DNA of 64,000 nucleotides from Xanthomonas sacchari (GCF_024266585.1 NZ_CP100647.1:1903001-1967000), one strand, 5' to 3'; counted from the stretch's first letter, positions 9,135-18,800 are shown. Notes: generated by a model not told the origin, from the letters alone. Made by a program: numbers and translations.

Positions 9135-9158
9135 GCGCCGCGCGGCGCGGCGCGGCGC
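9135..9158. terminator. Possible bidirectional GC-rich hairpin
   Basis: GCGCCGCG and CGCGGCGC pair around an 8-base loop in the 29 bases between the convergent LodB-like and DUF72 genes. There is no T-run; it could serve both genes. Low complexity makes the fold uncertain. Confidence 0.3.
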
Positions 9159-10061
9159 TCAAGCATCTTCGTTGCCACGGGCGGGACACGGCGTCGGCAC
9201 GCCCAGCCGTTGCGCCAGGCGCCGCGCGTCGAACGGCGCATGTACCTTCATGTCGTTGTCGAAATAGCAGTACACGTCGCGTCGCACGCGGGCCGGTGCG
9301 CGCGGGCCGACGCGTTGCGCATCGGCCGGCTCGCTGCCGCGGTGCCAGGCGGCGATGCGCTGTGCCCAGGTGTCGAGCGCCTTGTCGTCGTAGCCGCTGG
9401 CGTAGAGCTGGGCATCGCCGTGCAGGCGCAAGTACAGGAAGTCGGCGGTCACGTCTTCCAGGTATGGCCACTTGCAGGCGGTGTCGTCCTGCACCAGCGC
9501 CACCCGGTGCTTGCGCAGCAAGGCCACCGCCTCCGGCGTGGCGAAGCTGGGGTGGCGCACTTCCAGCGCATGGCGCAGGCGCCGGTTGCGGTCGATCTGC
9601 AGCAGGCTGCGATCGCGCATGCGCGTGCTGTCGCGCTTGCGCGCCAGCGCCAGGGCGGCCTCGCTGGTACGCGGCAGCAGCGCCAGGAAGGCATCCAGCA
9701 GGTCGTGGTCGAAAGCCAGCGACGGCGGCAGTTGCCACAGCAGCGGCCCCAGCTTCGGCCCCAGCGCGAGCAGGCCGGAGGCGAAGAAATTGTCCAGCGG
9801 CTGCTCGCAGTCGCGCAACCGCTTCAGGTGGGTGACGAAGCGCGGGCCCTTGACCGCGAACACGAAGTCGCGCGGCGTGGCGTCGTGCCAGGCGGCGTAG
9901 CTTTTCGGGGTCTGCAGCGAGTAGAACGAGCCGTTGAGTTCCACCGAGCGGAAGCACCGCGCGGCGTATTCCAGCTCCCGCCGCTGGGTCAGCCCTGGCG
10001 GGTAGAAGACACCACGCCAGCGCGGGTAGCGCCAGCCGGAAATACCGATGCGCATGGCCAT
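9159..10061 (-). CDS. DUF72 (YecE-like) protein
   Basis: This 300-residue soluble protein opens with MRIGISGWRYPRWRGVFYPP and continues with an ELNGSFYSL segment and FAVKGPRFVTHLKRL, all typical of the DUF72 TIM-barrel family. The molecular function of DUF72 proteins is not established. The C-terminal region contains VYCYFDNDMKVHAPFDA, also conserved. Either Met1 (10061) or Met3 (10055) could start it. It is convergent with the LodB-like gene and 85 bases from tag, with which it may share a transcript. Confidence 0.9.
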   Translation of the reverse strand: MAMRIGISGWRYPRWRGVFYPPGLTQRRELEYAARCFRSVELNGSFYSLQTPKSYAAWHDATPRDFVFAVKGPRFVTHLKRLRDCEQPLDNFFASGLLALGPKLGPLLWQLPPSLAFDHDLLDAFLALLPRTSEAALALARKRDSTRMRDRSLLQIDRNRRLRHALEVRHPSFATPEAVALLRKHRVALVQDDTACKWPYLEDVTADFLYLRLHGDAQLYASGYDDKALDTWAQRIAAWHRGSEPADAQRVGPRAPARVRRDVYCYFDNDMKVHAPFDARRLAQRLGVPTPCPARGNEDA

Positions 10062-10146
10062 GCGCCGACCATGCCGTCGGCCTCGTGCAGTGCCCGTGCA
10101 GGCGGCGGCAAGGCCGTGTCGTGCCGGTCCTCGCGCGCCAGCTGGC

Positions 10147-10686
10147 TCAGCCGGCGCGCATCCACGGCGGATCCAGTTGCGCGATGCGCGCGAACGCCGG
10201 GCAGTCTGCGCGATGCGCGCCGGGCAGGTAGCCCAGGCTCATCAGGAACTCGCCGGTGATCTCGCCGCCGGTGAAGCGGAAGGTGCGCTTGAACAGCGTG
10301 ATCCACTCGGCCTTGCTGCGTGGATGCTGTGCGTCCAGCCAGGCGGCGAAGCTGCCGTGGCTGGCCCGCAAGCCCCGGATCACCTGGGCGTTGTGGATCG
10401 CCGCCTGCACCTTGAGCCGGTTGCGGACGATGCCGGCGTCGCCGAGCAGGCGCAGCACGTCGGCTTCGCCGAAGGCCGCCACCGTGTCCACGTCGAACCC
10501 GGCGTAGGCGGCGCGGAACCCGGCGCGTTTCTTCAGCATCAGCTCCCAGCTCAGCCCGGCCTGGTTGATCTCCAGCACCAGCCGCTCGAACAGGTCGGCG
10601 TCGGCGCGTTGCGGTACGCCGTACTCGTGGTCGTGGTAATGGCCGTGCACGGGGTGGCCGATGGCGAGATCGCAGTAGCTGCTCAT
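10147..10686 (-). CDS. tag: DNA-3-methyladenine glycosylase I
   Basis: This 179-residue enzyme removes 3-methyladenine from alkylated DNA to start base-excision repair. The zinc site of Escherichia coli Tag (Cys4, His17, His175, Cys179) is matched by Cys5, His18 in HYHDHEYGVP and the C-terminal HRADC pair. The active-site segment reads EINQAGLSWELMLKKR, retaining the catalytic Glu and Trp. Length is close to the family norm of about 187. It is 14 bases downstream of the DUF4153 gene stop and probably shares its transcript. Confidence 0.93.
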   Translation of the reverse strand: MSSYCDLAIGHPVHGHYHDHEYGVPQRADADLFERLVLEINQAGLSWELMLKKRAGFRAAYAGFDVDTVAAFGEADVLRLLGDAGIVRNRLKVQAAIHNAQVIRGLRASHGSFAAWLDAQHPRSKAEWITLFKRTFRFTGGEITGEFLMSLGYLPGAHRADCPAFARIAQLDPPWMRAG

Positions 10687-10700
10687 ATGGCGGGTATCCG

Positions 10701-12494
10701 TCAGTCGGTCTGGTCGTTGGGGTCGGCGGCGTCCAGCTCGGTCCGCCGGGCCCCCGGCAGCTGCAGGTCGGGCCAGCGCCGCGGCAGCACCTGCAGCTTG
10801 CCGTCGCGCAGCGCCTGGTAGAGCGCCTCGGCGTTGTCGCCGCGGCGCGGGAAGAAATGGGTTCGCGCCACGTCGCGCCAGCCGCTGCCCGGGTCGGTAT
10901 GGACCCGGCATTCGACGCCGTAGCCGGCGCCGGCATTGCACAGCAGCACCTCGTCGTGGCCATCGCCGTCCAGGTCGCGGCGCAGCGCCACGCACTGCGC
11001 GCCCTCGCGCCGGCAGTTGCCGTCCTCGATGTGCCCGGCCAGCAGCGCCTGCCACCACGCGGCGTCCGGCTCGGTACTGCCGGCGGCCAGCGCGATGCGC
11101 TGGCGCACCTGCAGCGGATCGGTACTGCGTGGCGCAGCGTCGTTGTCGCCGCCCCAGCGCTGCTGGCGCTGCAGGATGCGTTGCAGGCGCTCGCGCTGCA
11201 CCGGGTCGTCGGCGAATGCGGGCACCTCGCGCAGCGCCTGCACCGCGCGGTAGCCGCGGCGGCCGCTGTCGAAGCGCAGATAGGCCAGGTCCAGTTGCGC
11301 CGCGCTGGTGCGCCCGTCGGCCAGGCGCTGCAACTGGTCGCCGACGACGAGGCGGTAGGGGTCCAGCAGCGGCGAGCTGGCAGCCAGCGCCAGGCCGATC
11401 ACCGTCCACGACAGCACCCGGTTCACCGGCGCCAGCGGCTGCAGCCAGCGTGCGCCCGGGCGCAGCGCCGCCCAGGCATAGCCGCCTGCGTAGCCGCAGG
11501 CGACCACCGCGACCAGCACCCCGGCGAAGCGCTCGGCGCTCCAGCCGTACTGGTCGACGCGCAGCCACAGCGCGTACAGCGCCAGCCCCGCGTACAGCGG
11601 CAGGCTCAGCAGCCCGGCGTCGATCACCCGTTGCAGCCAGGCCGGGTAGGGCGCGGCGGCGGTGCCGTCCTGGTACACCGCATTGACGAAGACCACCAGC
11701 GTGGCCACCAGTGCGATCAGGAGGCTGGCCGCGGCGCGGGTCTCCCACAGCGGCTGCAGGCCGGTGAACGGCAGGCTCAGCGCGAACAGCACCGCCACGA
11801 ACGCCAGCAGCGGCAGCAGCCCGGTGCAGATCGCGAACAGGATCTGCCGCATCACCTGCACCGCGCGCTGCTGGGTGCGGCCGATCAGCAGGCCCAGGCC
11901 GAACATGGTGCCGGTGGCCAGATAGACGAAGGCGGTCTGCCGGAACAGGTCCCGGAACAGGGTCAGCTTGACCAGCGCGAACAGGGCGCCCCACAGCCAC
12001 AGCACCAGCCAGCAGATCCCCACGAACAGCAGCGCCAGCGCCAGGGTCAGCGCGTTCTGCCAGGCGTGTTCGAACAGGTCGCGGTAAGGCGCCTGCCAGC
12101 GCCCGTGCTGCAGCCGACACTGCAGCCACGGCAGCAGCACGAACATCGCCAGCGCCAGGGTCGCGCCGAACGGGCCCAGCACCTCGCCGGCGCGCAGGCC
12201 GGGCGCGCCGGTGGCGTTCCAGGCCGCCCAGGCGGACAGGGCCGCCACCAGCATCGCCACCGCGATGGTGTGCTGCCACAGGCGCAGCGCGCCGAGGTGC
12301 CGCACCGACAGCAGGGTCATGGTCGGCACGGTCAGCACCAGGGTGTACCAGCACACCCGTCCGCCCAGCGCACCGAACGGCCACAGGCCGCTCTCGGCGC
12401 CGCGCTGCGCCAGGTACAGCAGCGCGCCCTGCAGCAGGGCCACCAGGACGATGAAGGCGCGGGTCTGGCGCGGCAGGTCGGGGGGCGTGTCCAT
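10701..12494 (-). CDS. DUF4153 multi-pass membrane protein
   Basis: This 597-residue protein has about ten hydrophobic helices over the first 370 residues, in a layout matching DUF4153. A soluble C-terminal domain of about 220 residues contains RRDLDGDGHDEVLLCNAG, an FG-GAP-like or calcium-binding-loop-like segment (DLDGDGHDE). Function is unknown. ATG 12494 starts just ahead of the first helix; an open frame continuing upstream overlaps the divergent yqgE gene and is rejected. The soluble half probably faces the periplasm, but topology was not computed. Confidence 0.8.
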   Translation of the reverse strand: MDTPPDLPRQTRAFIVLVALLQGALLYLAQRGAESGLWPFGALGGRVCWYTLVLTVPTMTLLSVRHLGALRLWQHTIAVAMLVAALSAWAAWNATGAPGLRAGEVLGPFGATLALAMFVLLPWLQCRLQHGRWQAPYRDLFEHAWQNALTLALALLFVGICWLVLWLWGALFALVKLTLFRDLFRQTAFVYLATGTMFGLGLLIGRTQQRAVQVMRQILFAICTGLLPLLAFVAVLFALSLPFTGLQPLWETRAAASLLIALVATLVVFVNAVYQDGTAAAPYPAWLQRVIDAGLLSLPLYAGLALYALWLRVDQYGWSAERFAGVLVAVVACGYAGGYAWAALRPGARWLQPLAPVNRVLSWTVIGLALAASSPLLDPYRLVVGDQLQRLADGRTSAAQLDLAYLRFDSGRRGYRAVQALREVPAFADDPVQRERLQRILQRQQRWGGDNDAAPRSTDPLQVRQRIALAAGSTEPDAAWWQALLAGHIEDGNCRREGAQCVALRRDLDGDGHDEVLLCNAGAGYGVECRVHTDPGSGWRDVARTHFFPRRGDNAEALYQALRDGKLQVLPRRWPDLQLPGARRTELDAADPNDQTD

Positions 12495-12590
12495 GCGTGC
12501 GTGCTCCTTGGGCGACCGGTCGGGGCCGCGACCGGGCGGATTATGGCAGCCTGCCGCCGCCCACACGCAGCGCGCACGCGGGAGGGACGA

Positions 12591-12596
12591 TAGAAT
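12591..12596 (+). promoter_or_regulatory. Candidate -10 element for yqgE
   Basis: TAGAAT sits 6 bases before the ATG of yqgE, so transcription would begin at or next to the start codon and give a leaderless mRNA. No clear -35 is seen. This is inference from spacing only. Confidence 0.35.
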
Positions 12597-12602
12597 GGCG
12601 CC

Positions 12603-13169
12603 ATGTCCGCTTTGCCCACGCCTCTGGCCAACCAACTGCTGATCGCGCTGCCGGCGCTGTCCGATCCCAACTTTTCGCGCAGCGTGGCGTTGATCTGCCA
12701 GCACGACGAGAACGGCGCGATGGGCGTGGTGGTCAACCGCGCCTCCGAGTACACGCTCGGCGAAGTCCTGGAGCAGATGGGCATCGAGACCATCGATGCC
12801 ACGCTGCGCGAGCAGGTGGTGCTCAGCGGCGGTCCGGTGCATCCGGAGCGCGGCTTCGTCATCCACGACGGCGCGCATGGCTGGGATTCCAGCCTGGCGT
12901 TCGGCGACGGCCTGTTCCTGACCACCTCGCGCGACGTGCTCGAGGCGATGGCGCGCGGCGAAGGCCCGCGTCACGCGGTGGTCGCGCTGGGCTGCGCCGG
13001 CTGGGGCGCCGGCCAGCTGGAGTACGAACTGGGCGAGAACAGCTGGCTGACCGCGCCGGCCGATGCCGAGCTGCTGTTCGAGCTGCCGCTGGAGCGGCGC
13101 TGGCAGACCGCGGCCGGGCGCATCGGCGTGGACCTGTTCCGCCTCACCGACTACAGCGGGCATGCCTGA
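12603..13169 (+). CDS. YqgE/AlgH family protein
   Basis: This 188-residue protein contains [31 protein letters not shown] and [17 protein letters not shown], the conserved blocks of UPF0301 (YqgE/AlgH). The family is widespread next to ruvX/yqgF; its biochemical role is not settled. The 3-prime end overlaps the ruvX start by 8 bases, giving the usual yqgE-ruvX-pyrB order. AlgH was named as an alginate regulator in Pseudomonas; that role should not be assumed here. Confidence 0.93.
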   Translation: MSALPTPLANQLLIALPALSDPNFSRSVALICQHDENGAMGVVVNRASEYTLGEVLEQMGIETIDATLREQVVLSGGPVHPERGFVIHDGAHGWDSSLAFGDGLFLTTSRDVLEAMARGEGPRHAVVALGCAGWGAGQLEYELGENSWLTAPADAELLFELPLERRWQTAAGRIGVDLFRLTDYSGHA

Positions 13170-13674
13170 GTCCGGTCTGCCTGAGGCTAGCGCACCCGCG
13201 CCTGCCAGCGCCGCGCCCGCGACGATCCGCCGCGACGGCACCGTGCTCGGTTTCGACGTCGGCCACCGCCGCATCGGCGTGGCCGTCGGCAGCAGCTTCG
13301 GCAGCGGCGCGCGCGCGCTGGCGGTGATCGACGTGCACGCGCAGGGACCGGACTGGCCGGCGCTGGACCGCCTGCATGCCGAATGGCGGCCGCACGGCCT
13401 GGTGGTCGGCGATCCGCTCACCCTCGACGGCGCCGACCAGCCCAACCGCAAGCGCGCGCATGCCTTCGCCCGCGCACTCGGCGCGCGCTACCGCCTGCCG
13501 GTGGTGCTGGTCGACGAACGTTCCAGTTCGGTCGAAGCCGCGCAACGCTTCGCGGTGGACCGTGCCGCCGGCCGCAAGCGCCGCCGCGACGCCGCCGCGC
13601 TGGACGCGGTGGCCGCCGCGGTGATCGTGGAGCGCTGGCTGGCCGCGCCCGACGACGCCACTCCCCTTTCCTGA
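13162..13674 (+). CDS. ruvX: Putative pre-16S rRNA nuclease / Holliday-junction resolvase homolog
   Basis: This 170-residue protein has the RNase H-like fold signature [14 protein letters not shown] with the first catalytic Asp, and VDERSSS with a second acidic pair. Family members (YqgF/RuvX) process the 5-prime end of 16S rRNA; an older name is Holliday-junction resolvase-like. The first 28 residues are an Ala/Pro-rich tail not normally present, so a later start is possible, but ATG 13162 overlaps yqgE and is the only upstream ATG that fits. It lies 19 bases before pyrB. Confidence 0.9.
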   Translation: MPESGLPEASAPAPASAAPATIRRDGTVLGFDVGHRRIGVAVGSSFGSGARALAVIDVHAQGPDWPALDRLHAEWRPHGLVVGDPLTLDGADQPNRKRAHAFARALGARYRLPVVLVDERSSSVEAAQRFAVDRAAGRKRRRDAAALDAVAAAVIVERWLAAPDDATPLS

Positions 13675-13693
13675 TCCCCTGCCCGGACCCGCC

Positions 13694-14641
13694 ATGACTG
13701 ATCCGCAACTCGATTCGAACGGGCGCCTGCGCCACCTGCTGACCCTGGAAGGGCTGCCGCGCGCGACCCTGCTGCAACTGCTGGATCGCGCCGGGCAGAT
13801 CCGCGACGCCGCGGTGGGGCGGGTCGGCAAGCGCAGTGTGCTGGCCGGCACCGCGGTGTGCACGCTGTTCTTCGAACCGTCCACGCGCACCCGCAGCTCG
13901 TTCCACCTGGCCGCGCAGCGGCTCGGCGCCGACGTGCTGAACTTCGACGCCTCCACCTCGTCCACGCGCAAGGGCGAGACCGCGCGCGACACGCTGAAGA
14001 ACCTCGAAGCGATGGGCGTGCGCGGCTTCGTCGTGCGCCACCCCGAGGATGGCGCGGTGGAGCGTCTGGCCGAAGCGGCCGGCGAGGGCACGGCGCTGAT
14101 CAACGCCGGCGACGGCCGCAGCGCGCATCCCACCCAGGGTTTGCTCGACATGCTGACCCTGCGCCACGCCAAGGGCGGCGACTTCTCCAAGCTCAAGCTG
14201 GTCATCGTCGGCGACGTCAAGCATTCGCGGGTGGCGCGCTCGGACCTGCACGCGCTGCGCACCCTCGGTGCCGGCGAGGTGCGCGTGTGCGGTCCACGCG
14301 CACTGCTGCCCGACGACGACACCCTGGACGGCTGCGTGGTCGGCGAGGATTTCGACGCCATGCTCGACGGCGTGGACGCGGTGATGATGCTGCGCCTGCA
14401 GCGCGAGCGCATGGAGGAAGGCCTGGTGTCCTCGCTGGAGGACTACCACGGCCAGTACGGCCTCACCGCCGAGCGCCTGCGCCGCGCGTCCAAGGACGCG
14501 GTGGTGCTGCATCCGGGGCCGATCAACCGCGGCGTGGAGATCACCGACGAGGTCGCCGACGGCGCGCAGTCGTGCATCCTGCGCCAGGTCGCCAACGGCG
14601 TGGCGGTGCGCATGGCGGTGCTGGAGACGCTGTTGGGCTGA
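13694..14641 (+). CDS. pyrB: Aspartate carbamoyltransferase catalytic subunit
   Basis: This 315-residue enzyme joins carbamoyl phosphate and aspartate in pyrimidine synthesis. Visible motifs are the carbamoyl-phosphate loop FFEPSTRTRSSF, the lysine loop STRKGETARDTLKN, SAHPTQGLLDMLTL and the C-terminal HPGPINRGVEI. Length and motifs match the class that normally works with a dihydroorotase-like partner, but no pyrC-like or pyrI gene is in the window. It ends the yqgE-ruvX-pyrB cluster and is followed by a SMAG-like repeat. Confidence 0.96.
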   Translation: MTDPQLDSNGRLRHLLTLEGLPRATLLQLLDRAGQIRDAAVGRVGKRSVLAGTAVCTLFFEPSTRTRSSFHLAAQRLGADVLNFDASTSSTRKGETARDTLKNLEAMGVRGFVVRHPEDGAVERLAEAAGEGTALINAGDGRSAHPTQGLLDMLTLRHAKGGDFSKLKLVIVGDVKHSRVARSDLHALRTLGAGEVRVCGPRALLPDDDTLDGCVVGEDFDAMLDGVDAVMMLRLQRERMEEGLVSSLEDYHGQYGLTAERLRRASKDAVVLHPGPINRGVEITDEVADGAQSCILRQVANGVAVRMAVLETLLG

Positions 14642-14661
14642 GGCCCGCGCTCGGCACTTCC

Positions 14662-14727
14662 GTAGGAGCGGCTTCAGCCGCGACCGGGCATTCCCGGTCG
14701 CGCCTGTCGTGGCAGCCGCCGCTGCTA
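14662..14727. repeat. SMAG/REP-like hairpin element, degenerate pair
   Basis: A full element GTAGGAGCGGCTTCAGCCGC plus GACC (14662-14685) is followed by a degraded inverted copy ending CTAC at 14727. The core GCGGCT-TC-AGCCGC folds on itself. It lies 20 bases after pyrB and may protect or end that transcript. Confidence 0.75.
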
Positions 14728-14864
14728 CAGGACACGTCCCGTCGTGATGCGCGATGCCCTGAGCCGCGCCTAAGACGGCATCGCACCCGAAGATGGCGAT
14801 CGGCACATCCGCGCCATCCCGATTCGGCCTACCATCGGCGGCGATCCTCCCCACGGACGCCACC

Positions 14865-16877
14865 ATGAACCCTGTTCTGCGCCGCGCTGCGTTCGCCGCG
14901 GCCTGCCTTCCGCTTGTCGCCGCCGCCCAGGCCGGCACCGCCACACCCGCCACCGCCAGCGCCACCGCGGACCGCCCGGGCGCCTACGATCCGCAGGCGC
15001 TGTTCGCGCCGCTGCAGTTGCCGCACCCAGCCAACGCCTACCGCAGCGGCGGCGGCGTGCCGGGCCCGCAGTACTGGCAGAACCGCGTCGACTACGACCT
15101 GCACGCCACCCTGGAGCCGGCCACGCACACGCTGCGCGGCCAGGAGACCATCACCTACAGCAACCGCAGCCCGGACGCGCTGGACGTGCTGTGGCTGCAG
15201 CTGGACCAGAACCTGTACCGCGCCGATGCCCGCGCCCGCACCCTGCGTGCCGCGCGCGCGGACCGGCCCGCGCCGCAGACCACCGACGGTTACCGCATCG
15301 CCAGGGTGGAACTGGAGCAGGGCGGCAAGCGCGTGCCGGCGACCTTCCTGATCGACGACACGCGCATGCGCGTGAACCTGCCGCAGCCGCTGGACAGCGG
15401 CAAGGCGCTCAAGCTGCACATCGACTACGCCTACACCGTCCCCGGCATCTGGGGCGGCCGTACCGCGGTCACCCCCACCGCCGACGGCGACATCTACGAG
15501 ATCGCGCAGTGGTATCCGCGCATGGCCGTGTACGACGACCTGCGCGGCTGGGACACGCAGCCCTACCTGGGGGCGGAGTTCTACCTGGAGTACGGCGATT
15601 TCGACTACGCGGTGACGGTGCCGTGGGACTACCTGGTCGCCGGTTCCGGCGAACTGGTGAACCCGGCGCAGGTGCTCACCGCCACCCAGCGCCAGCGCCT
15701 GGCGCAGGCGGCCGCCAGCGACCGCACGGTGACCATCCGCGGCGCCGACGAGATCGGCGCCGCGGCCAGCCGGCCCAGCGCCAGCGGCACCCAGACCTGG
15801 CGCTTCCACATGGACCACACCCGCGACGTGGCCTTCGCCGCCTCGCCGGCGTTCGTCTGGGATGCGGCGCGGATCAACCTGCCCGAGGGCAAGCATGCGC
15901 TGGCGATGTCGGTGTATCCGCGCAGCGCGGTGGGCACCGACAAGTGGGGCCGCTCCACCGAGTTTGTGAAAGCCTCGATCGAACACTTCTCGCAGTGGTA
16001 CCCGTACCCCTGGCCGGCGGCGGTGAACCTGGGCGGCCATGGCGCCGGCATGGAGTATCCGGGCATCGTCTTCGACGACATGGAGGACGGCGGCAAGCAG
16101 CTGTTCTGGATCACCGCGCACGAACTGGGCCACGGCTGGTTCCCGATGATCGTCGGCTCCAACGAGCGCCGCCATGCGTTCATGGACGAGGGCTTCAACA
16201 CCTTCATCGACGTCTACGCCTCCGACGCGATCAACCACGGCGAATTCGCACCCAAGCGCGACGGCGAGTACGCGCCCGGCGGCGGCAACCCGGTGGACGA
16301 GATCCTGCCGTTGCTGGCCGACGCGCAGGCGCCGACCCTGCTCGATCGCGCCGACGCCACCAGCGAGACCTACCGGCATCCGCTGACCTACTTCAAGGGC
16401 GCGCTGGGCCTGGTGCTGCTGCGCGAACAGATCCTCGGCCCGGCGCGCTTCGATCCGGCGTTCCGCAGGTACATCGCCAGCTGGGCCTACAAGCATCCGA
16501 CGCCGTCGGATTTCTTCCGGCTGATGGAGAGCGAGTCCGGCGAGGACCTGAGCTGGTGGTGGCGCGGCTGGTACTTCAACAACTGGCAGCTGGACATGGG
16601 CGTGCGCGCGGCCGCCTATGTCGACCACGACCCCGCCAAGGGCCTGCTGGTGACCCTGCGCAGCCGCCAGAAGCTGGTGATGCCGGCGACCTTGCGCATC
16701 GATTTCGCCGACGGCAGCCACCTGGACCAGCGCGTGCCGGTGGAGACCTGGATGCAGCAGGTCCAGCCGCAGATCCGCGTGCCGAGCACGCAGAAGGTGC
16801 TGCACGTGACCCTGGATCCGGATCATGTGCTGCCCGACGCCGACCGCAGCGACAACCGCCTCGATACGGTGAGCTGA
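14865..16877 (+). CDS. Secreted M1 family metallo-aminopeptidase
   Basis: This 670-residue zinc peptidase has an Ala-rich signal peptide (residues 1 to about 23). The exopeptidase motif appears as GHGAGMEYPG and the zinc site as H419-ELGH with the third ligand Glu in NERRHAFMDEGFNTF about 19 residues later. This is the M1 (gluzincin) arrangement, so it should trim N-terminal residues from peptides in the periplasm or outside the cell. A C-terminal ERAP-like helical domain is absent; the protein ends with a beta-rich segment. ATG 14865 gives the signal peptide directly; the earlier in-frame ATG 14793 does not. No operon partner. Confidence 0.9.
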   Translation: MNPVLRRAAFAAACLPLVAAAQAGTATPATASATADRPGAYDPQALFAPLQLPHPANAYRSGGGVPGPQYWQNRVDYDLHATLEPATHTLRGQETITYSNRSPDALDVLWLQLDQNLYRADARARTLRAARADRPAPQTTDGYRIARVELEQGGKRVPATFLIDDTRMRVNLPQPLDSGKALKLHIDYAYTVPGIWGGRTAVTPTADGDIYEIAQWYPRMAVYDDLRGWDTQPYLGAEFYLEYGDFDYAVTVPWDYLVAGSGELVNPAQVLTATQRQRLAQAAASDRTVTIRGADEIGAAASRPSASGTQTWRFHMDHTRDVAFAASPAFVWDAARINLPEGKHALAMSVYPRSAVGTDKWGRSTEFVKASIEHFSQWYPYPWPAAVNLGGHGAGMEYPGIVFDDMEDGGKQLFWITAHELGHGWFPMIVGSNERRHAFMDEGFNTFIDVYASDAINHGEFAPKRDGEYAPGGGNPVDEILPLLADAQAPTLLDRADATSETYRHPLTYFKGALGLVLLREQILGPARFDPAFRRYIASWAYKHPTPSDFFRLMESESGEDLSWWWRGWYFNNWQLDMGVRAAAYVDHDPAKGLLVTLRSRQKLVMPATLRIDFADGSHLDQRVPVETWMQQVQPQIRVPSTQKVLHVTLDPDHVLPDADRSDNRLDTVS

Positions 16878-17297
16878 TCGCGCCGCGGCCATCCGCGCCG
16901 TCGTCGGCGTCGGATGGCCCGCGCAAACGTGCTGCGGCCGCAACATTTGCCGTTGCGCGCCGCCAGTGCGCGCTTGTCCCGATGCGGTGCACCGGCCTCG
17001 ATCGCGCTGCGTGCGATGCGCGTGCGTTCGCCGTCATTGTCGACGACCTGTGGCCCACGCGGCGCGCGTGTAGACGGCCTGTCCCCGGCTGTCGCTGTCT
17101 GTCTCCTGCGGACCGTGCGTGTCCGCTTGTCCTGTCCTGCGTCGCGAACGGGGCGCGGGGTTCCAGTTCGGCGTCGCGGCGATTGCGTGGGCCGCAGCGC
17201 GCATTCCAAGAATGCCGCCGGCCCCCACGCCCCGTGCCGGCGCATGCGCGCAGCGCCATGCGTCCCGCACTCATCGCGACAACTGGGAGAGACAATC
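16878..17297. other. Gap upstream of pectate lyase
   Basis: About 420 GC-rich bases. I looked for a plant-inducible promoter box (TTCGN-N15-TTCGN) and a Clp/CRP site (TGTGA-N6-TCACA) and saw neither. A GGGAGAGAC ribosome-binding site precedes the lyase. Confidence 0.45.
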
Positions 17298-18362
17298 ATG
17301 CAGCAGCAATTCCGCAGGGGCGCACTGGCGCTCGCGTTGGCCGCAGGCGCCACCCCGGCCTTCGCCGGCCCCGTCGGTTACGGGGCCAATACCACCGGCG
17401 GCGGCAATGCCATCCCGGTCAATGTCGCCACGATGGAGGCGATGCAGGCGGCGATCGACAACTACGCCGGTTCCGGTGGCTTGGTGCTCCACTACACCGG
17501 CAGCTTCAACTTCGCCAGCATCACCGACGTGTGCACCCAATGGAAACTGCCGGCCAAGACCGTGCAGATCAAGAACAAGCGCGACATCACCATCCAGGGC
17601 GCCAACGGCTCCTCGGCCAATTTCGGCGTGCGCGTGGTCGGCAACGCGCACAACGTCATCATCCGCAACATGACCATCGGCCTGCTGCCCGGCGGCGAGG
17701 ATGCCGATTCGATCGCGCTGGAAGGCAATTCCAGCGGCCAGCCGTCCAACATCTGGATCGACCACAACACGATCTTCGCCTCGCTGACCAAGTGCCCGGG
17801 CGCGGGCGACGCCTCCTTCGACGGCGGCATCGACATGAAGAAGGGCGTCAACCACGTCACCGTGTCGTACAACTACATCCACGACTACCAGAAGGTCGCA
17901 CTCAACGGCTACAGCGACAGCGACACCCAGAACGCCGCCGCACGCACCACCTATCACCACAATCGCTTCGAGAACGTGGAATCGCGCCTGCCGCTGCAGC
18001 GGCGCGGGCTCAGCCACATCTACAACAACTACTTCAACAACGTCTTCACCTCCGGCATCAACGTGCGCATGGGCGGGGTGGCGCTGATCGAAGCCAACTA
18101 CTTCGAGAACATCAAGAACCCGGTCACCTCGCGCGACAGCAGCGAGATCGGCTATTGGGACCTGATCAACAACTACGTCGGCAACGGCATCACCTGGACC
18201 GTGCCGGAGAGCACCAGCAAGCCCTACGCCAACGCCACCACCTGGATTTCGTCCAAGACCTATCCCGAGCCGCTGGGCTACCTGTACACGGCGATTCCCG
18301 CCGCGCAGGTCAAGGCCAAGGTCATCGCCACCGCCGGCGCCGGCACCCATCTGGCGGAGTGA
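17298..18362 (+). CDS. Pectate lyase, polysaccharide lyase family 1
   Basis: This 354-residue secreted enzyme cleaves polygalacturonate by beta-elimination. It has a signal peptide (residues 1 to about 23, ending PAFA) and the PL1 parallel-beta-helix blocks IWIDHNTI, FDGGIDMKKGVNHVTVSYN and SRLPLQRRGLSH. The last carries the catalytic Arg of the RxPxxR motif; the Asp residues of the first two are calcium ligands in the family. A cellulose-binding or repeat domain is absent. It would act on plant cell walls after type II secretion. It stands alone, with a palindrome at 18369-18398 immediately downstream. Confidence 0.93.
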   Translation: MQQQFRRGALALALAAGATPAFAGPVGYGANTTGGGNAIPVNVATMEAMQAAIDNYAGSGGLVLHYTGSFNFASITDVCTQWKLPAKTVQIKNKRDITIQGANGSSANFGVRVVGNAHNVIIRNMTIGLLPGGEDADSIALEGNSSGQPSNIWIDHNTIFASLTKCPGAGDASFDGGIDMKKGVNHVTVSYNYIHDYQKVALNGYSDSDTQNAAARTTYHHNRFENVESRLPLQRRGLSHIYNNYFNNVFTSGINVRMGGVALIEANYFENIKNPVTSRDSSEIGYWDLINNYVGNGITWTVPESTSKPYANATTWISSKTYPEPLGYLYTAIPAAQVKAKVIATAGAGTHLAE

Positions 18363-18368
18363 GGCGTG

Positions 18369-18398
18369 GCCGCCTCCGCGCCGCGGCGCGGAGGCGGC
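18369..18398 (+). terminator. Perfect 30-bp palindrome after pectate lyase
   Basis: GCCGCCTCCGCGCCG is followed directly by its own reverse complement, 7 bases after the stop codon. It can form a very stable hairpin; no T-run follows. Confidence 0.55.
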
Positions 18399-18613
18399 TG
18401 TCATGGAAGTGTCACCAAATGTATGCCGTTTGCGGCATTTCGGGAGATTGTCCGGTGCCGCGTTGCGCAGCGTGCGCGGCGGTGTCCGTCGACCGGGATC
18501 TGCCGTTTTCACGTGAATTTGATGCCGTATGGTGCCCAGAGGTCTTTTTCCCCATTCTTGTGCGTCCCTTTTCCCGATGTTGGTGCATCGTAAAAAATGT
18601 GCGCAGTTACGCA

Positions 18614-18640
18614 TCAAGAATCGGACGGCGCCGCCGTTAC
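18614..18640 (+). promoter_or_regulatory. FliA (sigma-28) type promoter of first chemoreceptor
   Basis: TCAAGAAT at 18614-18621 and GCCGTTAC at 18633-18640 match the pseudomonad/xanthomonad FliA pattern (TCAAG and GCCGATA) with 15 bases between the TCAA and GCCG cores. The same two words at identical spacing occur before the second chemoreceptor. It lies about 160 bases before the ATG. Confidence 0.75.
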
Positions 18641-18800
18641 CTAAAGCGAGTACCCGCACGGGACGTTCCTGATGCGGTCGGTGGAAGTGTGTTGTCCTTC
18701 TTCTCCGTCGCATCGCGTCCAGGCCGCAGGCCTGACGTTGTCTTGCGCGATCCCGGTCGTGGCGCGGGCTCCTCTCCTTTTCTCACCTGGTGCCCTCCAC

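Larger units (their letters stand above)
18363..18800. other. Gap between pectate lyase and first chemoreceptor
   Basis: Contains the palindromic terminator candidate (18369-18398), an AT-richer stretch (about 18530-18610) and the FliA-type promoter (18614-18640). No gene is seen; the chemoreceptor frame is open back to 18672 but that part is leader. Confidence 0.55.

Noticed and set aside
16878-17297. Plant-inducible promoter or Clp site before the pectate lyase
   Set aside because: Neither TTCGN-N15-TTCGN nor TGTGA-N6-TCACA is present.
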